DNA from: JABMQB01 sp963678235
GTDB lineage: Bacteria > Bacteroidota > Bacteroidia > Bacteroidales > Prolixibacteraceae
Assembly (NCBI GenBank): GCA_963678235.1
Contig: OY782766.1
Coordinates: 4,402,001-4,466,000, forward strand
Reading direction: 5' to 3'
DNA length: 64,000 nucleotides
Below, one piece after another: positions 18,500 through 27,985 of the stretch. Under the pieces are notes generated by a model, which worked only from the letters and a program-made list of their open reading frames with translations, did not search any database and was not told where the DNA came from. Positions within the stretch are counted from its first letter, which is position 1, and each line of letters starts with the position of its first letter. The translations under genes were made by a program, and so were the position numbers.

Positions 18500-20107
18500 C
18501 TAACTCTTTTTTCGAACTTTTAATTTTTGCCCGATATAAAGGCTCTTTACGTCTTTAATATTGTTCAATTGCATCAGGTCTTTATTCGATATACCATCGT
18601 ATTTTGATGCAATGTCCCAGAGGTTATCGCCTCTTCTTACGGTATAATATTCGTAGTTTGGATCAATGACAGTCGGCTCTTTCTTTGTGGTGGATCCCGG
18701 TGTTTTTCCAATCATCCATTGCTTGGCTTCAAACGACATCCCATCTACTTTTGCCAATTGCTCTTTTTTGTCTTTCGGAACGTAAATGAGCAATTTTTGA
18801 CCAACTCGGATGAGGTTTCTCCGAATATTGTTCCAATACCTGATATCTGATGCACGCACATTGTACCAGCTTGAAATATACCCGATGTTATCGCCCGATT
18901 TTACTTTATAATAGAGTTTTTCCTTTCCTTTAATATCAATCGGAGTATAATAAGCCGTACTTGCAGAAGCTGGTTTGAGGAGTGAGTTATCAGGGAAATA
19001 TTTTTCCCTTTCGTGATTAAAAATAGTTGTCTCCTGATCGATAAAATCGCCCACATATTCCACGGGTATCCTGATTGGATACGGCTTTTCAGGACGCGCC
19101 GGGATAACATCAGCACGGTACATTGGGTTCAGTTCACGCAACTGTTCCAGCTCAATATCAAGGGTCTTAGCAACTTGCTTGAGGTTAAGATAGTCTTGCA
19201 CCATTAAGGTATCCGTCATTAACGGAATTTCCGGCAAAATGGGCATTAAGTTATGCTCTTTATAATAGGTCATGATATAGGTTGCTGCAATAAATGCAGG
19301 AACATAACCCCTGGTTTCGCGTGGTAGCCTGTAATAAATCGACCAGTAATCCCTTTTCCCGCCCGATCGCCGTATTGCTTTGTTAACATTGCCCGGACCA
19401 CAATTGTAGGCTGCAATTACCAGATGCCAATCCTGATAAACATCGTATAATTGTTTGAGGTATTTGGCTGCTGCTTCTGATGATTTAAGTTCGTCGCGCC
19501 TTTCATCCACAAAACTATTCACATCCAGTTTCATCATTTTTCCGGTTCCGTATACAAATTGCCATAAGCCGCTTGCCCCAGCCCATGATCTTGCTTTTGG
19601 GTTAAGTGCCGATTCAATTATTGGCAGGTATTTTAGCTCCATTGGCATATCATATTTATCCAGGATTTCCTCAAAAATAGGAAAGTAATATGCAGATAGG
19701 CCCAACATTATTTCCACTTGTTCGCGTCTTTTGACCGAGTACATCGATATAAAATTCTTGACGACTTTATTGTAGGAAAGATCAATTGGGGTGTCGATTT
19801 TTTTGAGCCTTTCAATATAAACCGAGTCGGGCAAAATTTTTCCAACAGAAAAATTGGTGTCTATTTCAACCTGATCATTTAAAAACAAATTTTGCACATA
19901 CCATGTTTGCGTAAGGCTATCCATTTTTTCTTCGAAAAGGTCGTTTAAGTTTTCATCGGGTTCAACAAATTCGTGGGTGTAACCTTTGACCGTATCAAGG
20001 GAAGTTACGCGAATTTGACCAATTTGCTTTAGTTTATCTTTATCGTTACCCTGGATTTGAAAAGAAAATAGAATAGAAAAACAAATAAGAACAGAAATGA
20101 GCCGCAT
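18500..20107 (-). CDS. mltD: Membrane-bound lytic murein transglycosylase with LysM repeats (MltD-like)
   Basis: 535 residues with an N-terminal signal peptide. A GH23 lytic transglycosylase domain (~130-270) has the catalytic glutamate in IIESALNPKARSWAGASGLW and the later AYNCGPGNVNKAI motif. Two LysM domains follow (YYKVKSGDNIGYIS and YYTVRRGDNLWDIASKY), which bind peptidoglycan. It cleaves murein strands to 1,6-anhydro ends in the periplasm. It is the last gene of the parA-parB-DUF5683 operon (10-base gap), a common arrangement in Bacteroidota. Confidence 0.93.
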   Translation of the reverse strand: MRLISVLICFSILFSFQIQGNDKDKLKQIGQIRVTSLDTVKGYTHEFVEPDENLNDLFEEKMDSLTQTWYVQNLFLNDQVEIDTNFSVGKILPDSVYIERLKKIDTPIDLSYNKVVKNFISMYSVKRREQVEIMLGLSAYYFPIFEEILDKYDMPMELKYLPIIESALNPKARSWAGASGLWQFVYGTGKMMKLDVNSFVDERRDELKSSEAAAKYLKQLYDVYQDWHLVIAAYNCGPGNVNKAIRRSGGKRDYWSIYYRLPRETRGYVPAFIAATYIMTYYKEHNLMPILPEIPLMTDTLMVQDYLNLKQVAKTLDIELEQLRELNPMYRADVIPARPEKPYPIRIPVEYVGDFIDQETTIFNHEREKYFPDNSLLKPASASTAYYTPIDIKGKEKLYYKVKSGDNIGYISSWYNVRASDIRYWNNIRRNLIRVGQKLLIYVPKDKKEQLAKVDGMSFEAKQWMIGKTPGSTTKKEPTVIDPNYEYYTVRRGDNLWDIASKYDGISNKDLMQLNNIKDVKSLYIGQKLKVRKKS

Positions 20108-20116
20108 ATTCCGAAT

Positions 20117-20743
20117 TTAAAAAGTAATTGTACAATGGATGCAATAAATATTTTCGTTGTTAAATGTGTGAACAGAAGGTTTCCAGTCAAAGGTGAGATC
20201 GTCCGTCAAGTCGAGGTCAAAAAAATGCGCGTCAACGCTGGCGTCAATAATATTCAAGCCATAAAACAAAGCTGAGAATATGACCAATAAATCACGGTTT
20301 CTTCTATAGTAATTCTGAAACTTTAACAAAGCATCCTTAAATTGTGTTCGCTCTGTACTAATTGAAATGTCAAATCGTTCGCTACCTTTAATTTGGAGGT
20401 AGGATGTTGTAAGGATATCGTCCGGATCGGTTTGAGTATCGGTCAGGTCGATATAACCTTGTTTATATAAAACATAATTGTCGTTGTTCCATCCTACGAA
20501 ATAAATGAGCCCTCCCAAGCCAAGGTACACAATGGGTACTTTCCAGTATTTTTTATTGTACACCTGCCCAAGTCCGGGAAGTACTGCGGAATAAATGGCT
20601 GCCTTTTTTGGTGAGTGTACCAATTCGGTTTTAACCATTGTTGTGTCCACTGCTACAGTTTCATTTATAACCTGCGTAGATGCCGGTTTTAAAAAAATGA
20701 GCAACGCAATACATACGAGTGATATTCTGCGAAGAAGTTTCAA
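20117..20743 (-). CDS. DUF5683 membrane protein
   Basis: 208 residues with a signal peptide and the signature SPKKAAIYSAVLPGLGQVYNKKYWKVPIVYLGLGG, typical of the DUF5683 family (glycine/proline-rich hydrophobic hairpin). A second hydrophobic stretch (LVIFSALFYGLNIIDASVDAHFF) follows. Function is unknown. The family is regularly found between parB and a lytic transglycosylase, as here, with gaps of 2 and 9 bases, which suggests an envelope role linked to the cell cycle. Confidence 0.82.
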   Translation of the reverse strand: MKLLRRISLVCIALLIFLKPASTQVINETVAVDTTMVKTELVHSPKKAAIYSAVLPGLGQVYNKKYWKVPIVYLGLGGLIYFVGWNNDNYVLYKQGYIDLTDTQTDPDDILTTSYLQIKGSERFDISISTERTQFKDALLKFQNYYRRNRDLLVIFSALFYGLNIIDASVDAHFFDLDLTDDLTFDWKPSVHTFNNENIYCIHCTITF

Positions 20744-20745
20744 AT

Positions 20746-21615
20746 TTATTTTCCCTTTTTTAGCAATTCAACAATTCGGTCGAAATCATCTTTTGAGTTA
20801 AACGGAATAGTTATTTTGCCCTTTCCCTTGCTGTTTATGGAAAAGTTAACCGGCGCTTTATAATAGGAAGTTAGTTTGTCCTTAATTTTTAGGTATTCCT
20901 GAGGAACCAAAACGGCTTTTGGTTTCGTTTCCACATTTTCAGGTTCATTACTAAGCTCGCGAACCATTTCTTCAACCTTTCTTACCGATAAGTCATTTTT
21001 TACGGTTTGGTTAAAAATAGAAACCTGGGTGTTGTCGTCTTTTATGTTTATCAATGCCCTGGCATGGCCCATCGATATTTGTTTGTCCCTTAATCCTTTT
21101 TGAATCAATGCAGGCAATTTAAGCAGCCTCAAATAATTTGCAATGGTCGATCTTTTTTTACCAACCCTAGTGCTTAGTTGATCCTGTGTAAGGTTACATT
21201 CTTCAATTAATCGTTCGTAGCTAAATGCAACTTCAATTGCATCAAGGTCCTCACGCTGAATGTTCTCCACCAAAGCCAATTCAAGCATACCATCGTCTTC
21301 GGCTTCACGGATAAAAGCAGGGACTTTGACCAATCCTGCAAGTTTTGCAGCCCTGAAACGCCTTTCACCGGCAATGATCTGGTATTTGTCTTCTCCAACT
21401 TTTCGTAAGGTAAGTGGCTGGATTAACCCTAATTCTTTTATCGATTGAGAAAGTTCTTCAAGTTTTTCCTCATTGAATTTTGAACGGGGTTGAAAAGGGT
21501 TTACCTCAATGCTGGATATTTTTACCTCATTGATGCTTGCACCCTGTTCCTGAATTTTATCGGCATCGTTTATTAACGCGCCCAGACCTTTTCCTAAACC
21601 ACTTCTTTTTACCAT
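20746..21615 (-). CDS. parB: Chromosome-partitioning protein ParB
   Basis: 289 residues: N-terminal GLGKGLGALI, the CTPase/Arg-patch box GERRFRAAKLAG, LVENIQREDLDAIE, a helix-turn-helix (LTQDQLSTRVGKKRSTIANYL) and a C-terminal dimerisation domain. It binds parS sites and loads SMC. It lies 9 bases downstream of parA. I found no perfect 16-bp parS palindrome in the window. Confidence 0.96.
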   Translation of the reverse strand: MVKRSGLGKGLGALINDADKIQEQGASINEVKISSIEVNPFQPRSKFNEEKLEELSQSIKELGLIQPLTLRKVGEDKYQIIAGERRFRAAKLAGLVKVPAFIREAEDDGMLELALVENIQREDLDAIEVAFSYERLIEECNLTQDQLSTRVGKKRSTIANYLRLLKLPALIQKGLRDKQISMGHARALINIKDDNTQVSIFNQTVKNDLSVRKVEEMVRELSNEPENVETKPKAVLVPQEYLKIKDKLTSYYKAPVNFSINSKGKGKITIPFNSKDDFDRIVELLKKGK

Positions 21616-21624
21616 TTGAAAAGA

Positions 21625-22428
21625 TTAAAAATTAATGATTTTCTCATCGCTCGACATTTTGGTGAGTGAGTTTCTTTGTAAAATTTCCCTTGCCAGGTTC
21701 ATATGGTTAATGGCACCTTTCGAACTGGCATCGTATAGTATTACCGGCTTTCCATAACTGGGAGCTTCACTTAGTTTAATATTTCTTTGGATAACCGTTT
21801 CAAATACCATTTCCTGAAAATGTTTTTTCACCTCTTCGTAAACCTGGTTCGATAGGTTTAACCTTGAATCGAACATCGTCAGAAGGAAGCCTTCAATTTC
21901 AAGATCAGGGTTTAAACGGTTTTGGATAATTTTAATTGTGTTTAAAAGTTTACCTAAACCTTCAAGGGCAAAATATTCGCATTGAACCGGAATTACCACT
22001 GAGTCGGAAGCTGTAAGCGCATTTAAAGTAATCAAACCCAGGGAAGGGGAGCAGTCAATAAAAATAAAGTCATAATCGTCTTTGATTTTTTGCATGGTGT
22101 GCTTCAATACTTTTTCGCGATTGGGCATGTTAAGTATTTCAATTTCGGCACCCACCAGATCAATATGTGATGGAATTAGGTCCAATCCATCAATAGCCGT
22201 TTTTAAGACAATCTTTTTTGGGTCAATTCCATCCACCAAACATTCGTATATGCTTGACTGCACATTTTTCACTTCAAACCCAAAACCCGAAGTTGCATTT
22301 GCCTGTGGGTCGGCATCAACAATCAGGACTTTCTTTTCGAGAACAGCTAAACTGGCGGCCAAATTAATGGTTGTGGTTGTTTTTCCAACGCCTCCTTTTT
22401 GGTTTGCCAATGCAATAATCTTACCCAT
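21625..22428 (-). CDS. parA: Chromosome-partitioning ATPase ParA/Soj
   Basis: 267 residues. The deviant Walker A KGGVGKTTTTINLA, Walker A' (VLIVDADPQANAT) and Walker B (FIFIDCSPSLGLIT) are all present. It is a dimeric ATPase that moves or separates ParB-parS complexes. It is the first gene of the parA-parB-DUF5683-mltD operon. The 115 bases upstream separate it from the heptose kinase gene. Confidence 0.96.
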   Translation of the reverse strand: MGKIIALANQKGGVGKTTTTINLAASLAVLEKKVLIVDADPQANATSGFGFEVKNVQSSIYECLVDGIDPKKIVLKTAIDGLDLIPSHIDLVGAEIEILNMPNREKVLKHTMQKIKDDYDFIFIDCSPSLGLITLNALTASDSVVIPVQCEYFALEGLGKLLNTIKIIQNRLNPDLEIEGFLLTMFDSRLNLSNQVYEEVKKHFQEMVFETVIQRNIKLSEAPSYGKPVILYDASSKGAINHMNLAREILQRNSLTKMSSDEKIINF

Positions 22429-22543
22429 ATATTATACATTTTAAAGGTGGCTTCAAAGTTAATACTTTATCAGAAACCAATTCAATAAATTTTGTTAATT
22501 GTATGTTGATAAGCTTGTAAGAAATTAACAAATTTGGCGATTG

Positions 22544-23542
22544 CTACAGGTCAATATTGGCAATCACTTCTTTTTTAAGAAGTTCTTTGTCGATAGGTAC
22601 AACGCCAACTTTTTCGCAAACCAAACCACCCGCAATATTCGACATCATAGCCAAAAGTTTTGGCGGCAATTCTGCCGAAAGGCATAAACTGGCAACGCTG
22701 ATTACGGTATCCCCGGCTCCCGATACATCAGCAATATAGCGTATGTTTGCTGGGTAGTGTGATTCTTCCACGCCATTACTAATTAAAACCCCAAGCTCCG
22801 ACAGGGTTACGAATATAAGTTTATACCCTTTTTTTTGTTTTAGGGCAACAGCTTCGTGTAGCAATCCTTCCAAATCACCTTTTTTTAGCTTTTTCCGGGT
22901 TCCAATCCGGAATTCACTAAAGTTGGGCTTGAACAGATCAACATTTTTATAGGTTTGGAAATTCCTGGTTTTTGGATCAACAGCGGTGTAAATACCTTTT
23001 TCTTTGGCCAGCTCGGTTACCCTTTTTATCAGGCGCGGGGTTATCACCCCTTTATCGTAATCCACAAAAATAATAACATCAATTTTTTGTTTGGATACGG
23101 TTTTTTTAATGGAATCAAAAAGTTGGTTTTCAAAATCAGCGGATATATAATCAATGGATTCTTCATCAATTCGTGCAATGTGTTGCCCATTACTGATCAC
23201 CCTATTTTTTACGGTTGTTTTCCGATCAGGATCCACGATAACCCCATCCGAAGAAAGTTTTCTTTTCTTCAAAAGTTCTACAAACTCCTTTCCTTTTTCG
23301 TCATCGCCAATTACAGAAAATAACAGGGGTGTTGCTCCCAGCGAATTTATGTTTAAGGATACGTTGGCAGCACCACCCAAGCGGTTTTCACGATCGGTAA
23401 TGGTCACAATTGGGATTGGGGCTTCCGGAGAAATCCTTTCAATTTTACCCCATAAATAGGTATCAACCATTGCATCTCCAAGAACAATCACTTTGAGTTG
23501 TTCAAATTTCTGGAATATTTGGTTTACTAATGTTTTCTTCAC
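22544..23542 (-). CDS. hldE1: D-glycero-beta-D-manno-heptose-7-phosphate kinase (RfaE domain I)
   Basis: 332 residues of the PfkB/ribokinase family: GDAMVDTYLWGKIERISPEA opening, NRLGGAANVSLNI, and the catalytic ADVSGAGDTVISV near the C-terminus. This matches the kinase half of HldE/RfaE, which makes heptose-1,7-bisphosphate for the ADP-heptose of lipopolysaccharide or surface glycans. The nucleotidyltransferase half is absent, as in organisms with separate HldA and HldC. A generic PfkB kinase is the alternative. Confidence 0.88.
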   Translation of the reverse strand: MKKTLVNQIFQKFEQLKVIVLGDAMVDTYLWGKIERISPEAPIPIVTITDRENRLGGAANVSLNINSLGATPLLFSVIGDDEKGKEFVELLKKRKLSSDGVIVDPDRKTTVKNRVISNGQHIARIDEESIDYISADFENQLFDSIKKTVSKQKIDVIIFVDYDKGVITPRLIKRVTELAKEKGIYTAVDPKTRNFQTYKNVDLFKPNFSEFRIGTRKKLKKGDLEGLLHEAVALKQKKGYKLIFVTLSELGVLISNGVEESHYPANIRYIADVSGAGDTVISVASLCLSAELPPKLLAMMSNIAGGLVCEKVGVVPIDKELLKKEVIANIDL

Positions 23543-23595
23543 AAGTCAAAATTAACAGCTACAAATGTAATAAAAATTCGAAGCTGGGGAAACCT

Positions 23596-26067
23596 TTATA
23601 TTGGATCGACATCAATGTTAAAAGCAGTGCCGCTATTCCCGGGCAAATGTTTTACGGATTGGACGCATTCCATGATATATTTTTTCAACTCTCCCAAATC
23701 GTTTGATTTACTAAATTTCACCCATATTTCTTTGTGGTGCCACAGTTTAATTCGGCTAATTACAGGAAATTCTGGTCCCAAAATAATCAAGCGATTGTTG
23801 CTTCGTAATTTAGTTGCCAGTTTCATCGAAACAGCACTTACCGAGTCTTTATTTTTGTGCTTTACAATTATTTTCACCATTCGGTAAAAAGGAGGGTATT
23901 TAAATAATTTACGCTCGGTTAATTGCCGTTCGAAAGTTTCGTTATAGGCATTTCTCTGGATCTCCGTAATAATCTCATGCTCGGGATTGGAGGTTTGAAT
24001 AATTACCTTGCCGCGTTTATGGTTACGGCCCGCTCGTCCGCTCACTTGCGAAATAAGCTGGAAACTTCGTTCGTGTGCCCTGAAATCGGGGAAGTTTAGC
24101 ATATTGTCGGCATTTAATACGCCCACAATGCTCACATAGTCAAAATCCAATCCTTTAGTCACCATTTGGGTACCAACCAGGATGTCAATTTTCTTATCTT
24201 GCAGTTTGTTTATTATTCGTTCAAAAGAAGTTTTGCCCCTGGTGGAATCAAAATCCATCCTTCCGACCCTGGCATTTGGAAATATTTCTTTTAGCTCTGT
24301 TTCAATTTTTTCGGTGCCCATGCCACGCGTTTTTAAATCAGGCGCACCACAATCGTGGCAGGTTGTTGGCATTTGGATATAATATCCACAATAATGGCAG
24401 TTCAGTTGGTTTTTGTATTTATGGTAGGTAAGGCTAACATCGCATTTTGTGCATTTGGGAATCCATCCACATTGCATACATTCAACAAAAGGGGAGTAAC
24501 CGCGCCGGTTTTGGAATAAAATAATTTGTTCTTTATTTTCCAGGGCTTTTTCTATTTCTTCATACAATAGCGGGGTTAAAAACGACCTCATTTGTTTTCG
24601 TTTAAATGCCCATTGAACGTCAGCAATATTGATTTCCGGCATTTCCATTTTCCGGTGCCTTTGGCTGAGTTCAACAAATCCAAATTTTTTCGTCCTGGCA
24701 TTGTAAAACGATTCAAACGAAGGGGTAGCCGTTCCTAACAATACTTTTGCTTTATTTTGGTAGCCCATAACAACTGCCATATCCCGGGCATTATACCTTG
24801 GTGCCGGATCAAATTGTTTATAGCTGTTTTCGTGCTCCTCGTCAACGATTATTAAGCCTAAGTTGCTGAAGGGGAGAAAAATAGATGACCTAGCTCCGAG
24901 TATGACCTGGTATGAATTCTCAGGATCATTTTCAAAAGCAAGTACCTTGTTCCAGATTTCAACCCGTTCCTGATCGTTTAATTTTGAATGGTAAATACCT
25001 ACTTTTTTCCCAAATGTCCGGGTTAAACGTTGTGTAATTTGAGTGGTTAACGATATTTCTGGTACTAAATAAAGGACTTGCTGTCCATCCTTGATTTTTT
25101 TTCCAATTAAATGGGAATATATCTCTGTTTTTCCACTGGAAGTTACACCGTGCAATAAAACAACCTGCTGGGTTTCAAACTCTTTCTTTATTTTTTGCAA
25201 TGCTTCTTCCTGAAAAGGGTTTAACAGGTTAAGTCCACCTTGAATTTCGTGGACATGTTCAATTCTTGAAACCGGAATAAAACTGGAGTATAAAATTTTT
25301 TTGCCAACCAATCCTTTGACCATGGCTGTACTAAAATTTGTACCCGATAGCAGTTCTTTTTTGCTGATTTTTTCCAATTGATCTGTACTGAAGACTTTTG
25401 TAATCTCCGAAAAATGAAGCAGCAGCTCTTTTTGTTTTTTTGCATTCTTTAACCCAACCAATGCCTCATGAAGTTTTTGTTCGGAGTGGATTTTTGGCGA
25501 CAAGGAGATAAACTCTTCGGTTTTTTGTTTGTATTTGGCAGAAACTTTTTCTTCCACCGAAATCAATTGTTTGTCGAGCAAAGAATTTAGGGCTTTAAAA
25601 GAAAATTGGGTCCCGACTTCTTTTTTCAACTGTAACAATGGTTTAGCTTGTTCGTTTAGGTTCTGAAATATTATTTCCTCCATTTCGGAAAGAACAATAT
25701 CCTGTTCATGGGTAATCCGAAGTACTTTTGTCTGACTTTCGAGCTTCATTGCCGAAGGGAGCGCAGCTTTCATAACTTCCCCCATACTGCAGCAGTAATA
25801 TTCCGAGATCCAGCGCCAAAGTTGGATATTTTCCGAAAATAAAATGGGGCGTTCGTCAACTACCGACTGGATATCTTTTATTTCATGCCCGCTTGGTTCA
25901 TTTTCATGGATTTTAGAAACAATTGCTGAATAGAACCTTTTAATCCCGAATTGCACAATCACCCGAACACCAACTTCAATTTCGTTGTGTAAATGAGCCG
26001 GGATACGATAGGTAAATGTACCTTCGAGGGGGAGTGGAATTATTATATCTGCGTATTTTTCTTTCAT
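23596..26067 (-). CDS. priA: Primosomal protein N', replication-restart helicase PriA
   Basis: 823 residues from the ATG at 26067 (MKEKYADIIIPLPLEG); the in-frame methionine six codons upstream is less likely. The N-terminal 3'-DNA-binding domain is followed by helicase motifs: Walker A LLHGVTSSGKTEIYS, IVDEEHENSYKQ, and zinc cysteines (CMQCGWIPKCTKC … CHYCG … CHDCG). SGRAGR in the second RecA lobe is intact. It reloads replisomes at collapsed forks. It stands in its own transcription unit, with hairpins in the 250-base leader. Confidence 0.95.
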   Translation of the reverse strand: MKEKYADIIIPLPLEGTFTYRIPAHLHNEIEVGVRVIVQFGIKRFYSAIVSKIHENEPSGHEIKDIQSVVDERPILFSENIQLWRWISEYYCCSMGEVMKAALPSAMKLESQTKVLRITHEQDIVLSEMEEIIFQNLNEQAKPLLQLKKEVGTQFSFKALNSLLDKQLISVEEKVSAKYKQKTEEFISLSPKIHSEQKLHEALVGLKNAKKQKELLLHFSEITKVFSTDQLEKISKKELLSGTNFSTAMVKGLVGKKILYSSFIPVSRIEHVHEIQGGLNLLNPFQEEALQKIKKEFETQQVVLLHGVTSSGKTEIYSHLIGKKIKDGQQVLYLVPEISLTTQITQRLTRTFGKKVGIYHSKLNDQERVEIWNKVLAFENDPENSYQVILGARSSIFLPFSNLGLIIVDEEHENSYKQFDPAPRYNARDMAVVMGYQNKAKVLLGTATPSFESFYNARTKKFGFVELSQRHRKMEMPEINIADVQWAFKRKQMRSFLTPLLYEEIEKALENKEQIILFQNRRGYSPFVECMQCGWIPKCTKCDVSLTYHKYKNQLNCHYCGYYIQMPTTCHDCGAPDLKTRGMGTEKIETELKEIFPNARVGRMDFDSTRGKTSFERIINKLQDKKIDILVGTQMVTKGLDFDYVSIVGVLNADNMLNFPDFRAHERSFQLISQVSGRAGRNHKRGKVIIQTSNPEHEIITEIQRNAYNETFERQLTERKLFKYPPFYRMVKIIVKHKNKDSVSAVSMKLATKLRSNNRLIILGPEFPVISRIKLWHHKEIWVKFSKSNDLGELKKYIMECVQSVKHLPGNSGTAFNIDVDPI

Positions 26068-26135
26068 AAAAAATAAGGCCGGCATTTGCCAACCCTCAAG
26101 GTAGGTAAAAATAAAGAAAATTCTTATAGTTGGCT

Positions 26136-26160
26136 ATCCACATTGCAAGTCTATGTGGAT
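26136..26160. repeat. Inverted repeat in the priA/ispH gap
   Basis: A perfect 8-bp inverted repeat (ATCCACAT at 26136-26143, ATGTGGAT at 26153-26160) with a 9-base loop; four T follow on the plus strand. Its role is unknown. It lies in the region upstream of priA and downstream of ispH. Confidence 0.45.
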
Positions 26161-26238
26161 TTTCGCCATCTTTATTTTGACTTAAAGACTGCAATACGAA
26201 TTTTCATTATAACCCTTCTGTCTGTCTATCGACCGACA

Positions 26239-26257
26239 TCTCCTCTTTCAGAGGAGA
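26239..26257. repeat. Second inverted repeat in the priA/ispH gap
   Basis: TCTCCTCT and AGAGGAGA form a perfect 8-bp stem with a 3-base TTC loop, 60 bases after the ispH stop. There is no T-tract on the minus strand, so it is not a standard terminator. It may be an mRNA-stabilising stem or part of a dispersed repeat. Confidence 0.45.
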
Positions 26258-26317
26258 ATATAAAGAGATCTAGTGGCAAAGCATGAGGAATTATTTGGCG
26301 ATTTGAATGAATAAAGA

Positions 26318-27178
26318 TTACGAATTCGATTTTACCCATTCCTCAACATCTTCCATAAACCATTGCGGGGTTGAGGTAGCACCACAAATGCCTACTGAAT
26401 TAATATTGGAAAGCCAATCCTTTTCCAATTCATCGAGGAATGAAACAAACCTGGTATTTGGGTTTATTTTTTTGCATTCTTCGAACAAAAACTTCCCATT
26501 AGAACTTTTCTTGCCTGAAACAAATAAGATCAAATCGAAATCTTTTACAAATTTTTTAAGTTGAGGGACCCGATTGGCAACTTGTCGGCAAACGGTGTCT
26601 TTTGCCGTAACCAATTTTGCATTTTCAGCTCTTTGTTTTATTTCACTGGTAAGTGAATTAAAATCTTCCAGCGAAAAAGTGGTTTGAGAATAGATGATTA
26701 TTGGTTTACAGTAATCTATTTTATCGAGGTCTTTTTCCGAAGTTAAAACTATTGCTTCGTTTTCGGTTTGGCCTGCAAGTCCAATAACTTCTGCATGTCC
26801 CTGTTTGCCAAGTAGTACAATTTGACCTTCTGTTTTTAGACCATCCTTGTACGATTTTTTAATCCTTTTTTGAAGTTTTAACACCACCGGGCATGTTGCG
26901 TCAATCAGGATGATATTGTTTGCTTTAGCGTAGGCATAAGTTTCCGGAGGTTCGCCATGTGCCCTAATCAGAACGTGGCAGTTTTGCATCTTGAAATATT
27001 CTTCTTTGGAAATGGTAACCAAGCCTAATTGGTTCAAGCGCTTAATTTCTGCCCCATTATGAACAATATCCCCAAGGCTGTACAACTTATCCGTCTTTGT
27101 TAAAGCTTCTTCTGCAACTTTTATCGCATTTACAACGCCAAAACAAAAACCCGAATTTTTATTGATTTCGACCTTCAT
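26318..27178 (-). CDS. ispH: 4-hydroxy-3-methylbut-2-enyl diphosphate reductase
   Basis: 286 residues, the last enzyme of the MEP isoprenoid pathway, making IPP and DMAPP. The three iron-sulfur cysteines are in NSGFCFGVVNAI, DATCPVVLKL and ICGATSTPQW; the HGxPPE-type active-site block appears as IRAHGEPPETY. It lies 3 bases after cmk, in the cmk-ispH arrangement common in this phylum. Confidence 0.96.
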   Translation of the reverse strand: MKVEINKNSGFCFGVVNAIKVAEEALTKTDKLYSLGDIVHNGAEIKRLNQLGLVTISKEEYFKMQNCHVLIRAHGEPPETYAYAKANNIILIDATCPVVLKLQKRIKKSYKDGLKTEGQIVLLGKQGHAEVIGLAGQTENEAIVLTSEKDLDKIDYCKPIIIYSQTTFSLEDFNSLTSEIKQRAENAKLVTAKDTVCRQVANRVPQLKKFVKDFDLILFVSGKKSSNGKFLFEECKKINPNTRFVSFLDELEKDWLSNINSVGICGATSTPQWFMEDVEEWVKSNS

Positions 27179-27181
27179 AAA

Positions 27182-27877
27182 TCAGGCAATAATTTTGTTT
27201 ACTTTATCCATTGCCCATTCCAACTGCCCTTCAAGGGTAAAGTTAGAATTGTCGAGGACAATAGCATCTTTGGGTTTCACCAGCGGGCTTTCTTTTCGGT
27301 TCTGGTCGATAAAATCGCGTTCATTTATATTTTTAATAATCTCTTCGATAGAAACCTTTTGACCTTTTGCCAGCAATTCATCGTACCTTCGTTGAGCCCT
27401 TATTTCAGGCGAAGCGGTCATGAATATTTTCAGTTCGGCATTTGGAAAAACCACTGAGCCAATATCCCTTCCATCCATTACAATCCCTTTTTGTTCACCC
27501 ATTTTACGCTGAAACTTCACCATTTCTTTCCGGACCTCTTTTATGGTGCTGATTGGGCTTACATTATTCGAAACTTCCAGTTTCCGTATTTCCTCTTCAA
27601 TATTTTCACCATTCATAAAAGTGGTGTTCTTCTCGGTCTTTTTATCGAATTTAAACGTTATGGAAATATCTTTCAGTGAATCGATTACCTTACTTTTGTC
27701 GGGTTCGCCATTGACAATTAGATTATTGCGAAGGGCAAATAACGTTACCGCCCTATACATGGCACCGCTGTCGATATATATATAATTGAGTTTTTTCGCC
27801 AGCGATTTAGCGACTGTACTTTTCCCGCAGGATGAAAATCCATCAATGGCAATTACTATTTTTTTATCAGATACCAT
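27182..27877 (-). CDS. cmk: Cytidylate kinase
   Basis: 231 residues. The P-loop is GFSSCGKSTVAKSLAKKL, with CMP-binding IDSGAMYRAVTLFAL and MDGRDIGSVVFPNA, and the lid arginines in EIRAQRRYDELLAKG. It phosphorylates CMP and dCMP. It sits between porQ (108 bases upstream) and ispH (3 bases downstream). Confidence 0.96.
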   Translation of the reverse strand: MVSDKKIVIAIDGFSSCGKSTVAKSLAKKLNYIYIDSGAMYRAVTLFALRNNLIVNGEPDKSKVIDSLKDISITFKFDKKTEKNTTFMNGENIEEEIRKLEVSNNVSPISTIKEVRKEMVKFQRKMGEQKGIVMDGRDIGSVVFPNAELKIFMTASPEIRAQRRYDELLAKGQKVSIEEIIKNINERDFIDQNRKESPLVKPKDAIVLDNSNFTLEGQLEWAMDKVNKIIA

Positions 27878-27985
27878 AAACTTATTGCTGAAAACACAAA
27901 GATAGTTTTTTAGCGATTAATTCAGGATTAATGCTTTTAAGTAGTATCTAAAATCCTTGCTTTTTAAGCAAGCGATCGAATATAA

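Noticed and set aside
20746..22428. Replication origin near parAB
   Set aside because: No dnaA, gidA or rnpA-rpmH genes and no cluster of DnaA boxes or perfect parS palindrome could be seen in the window.
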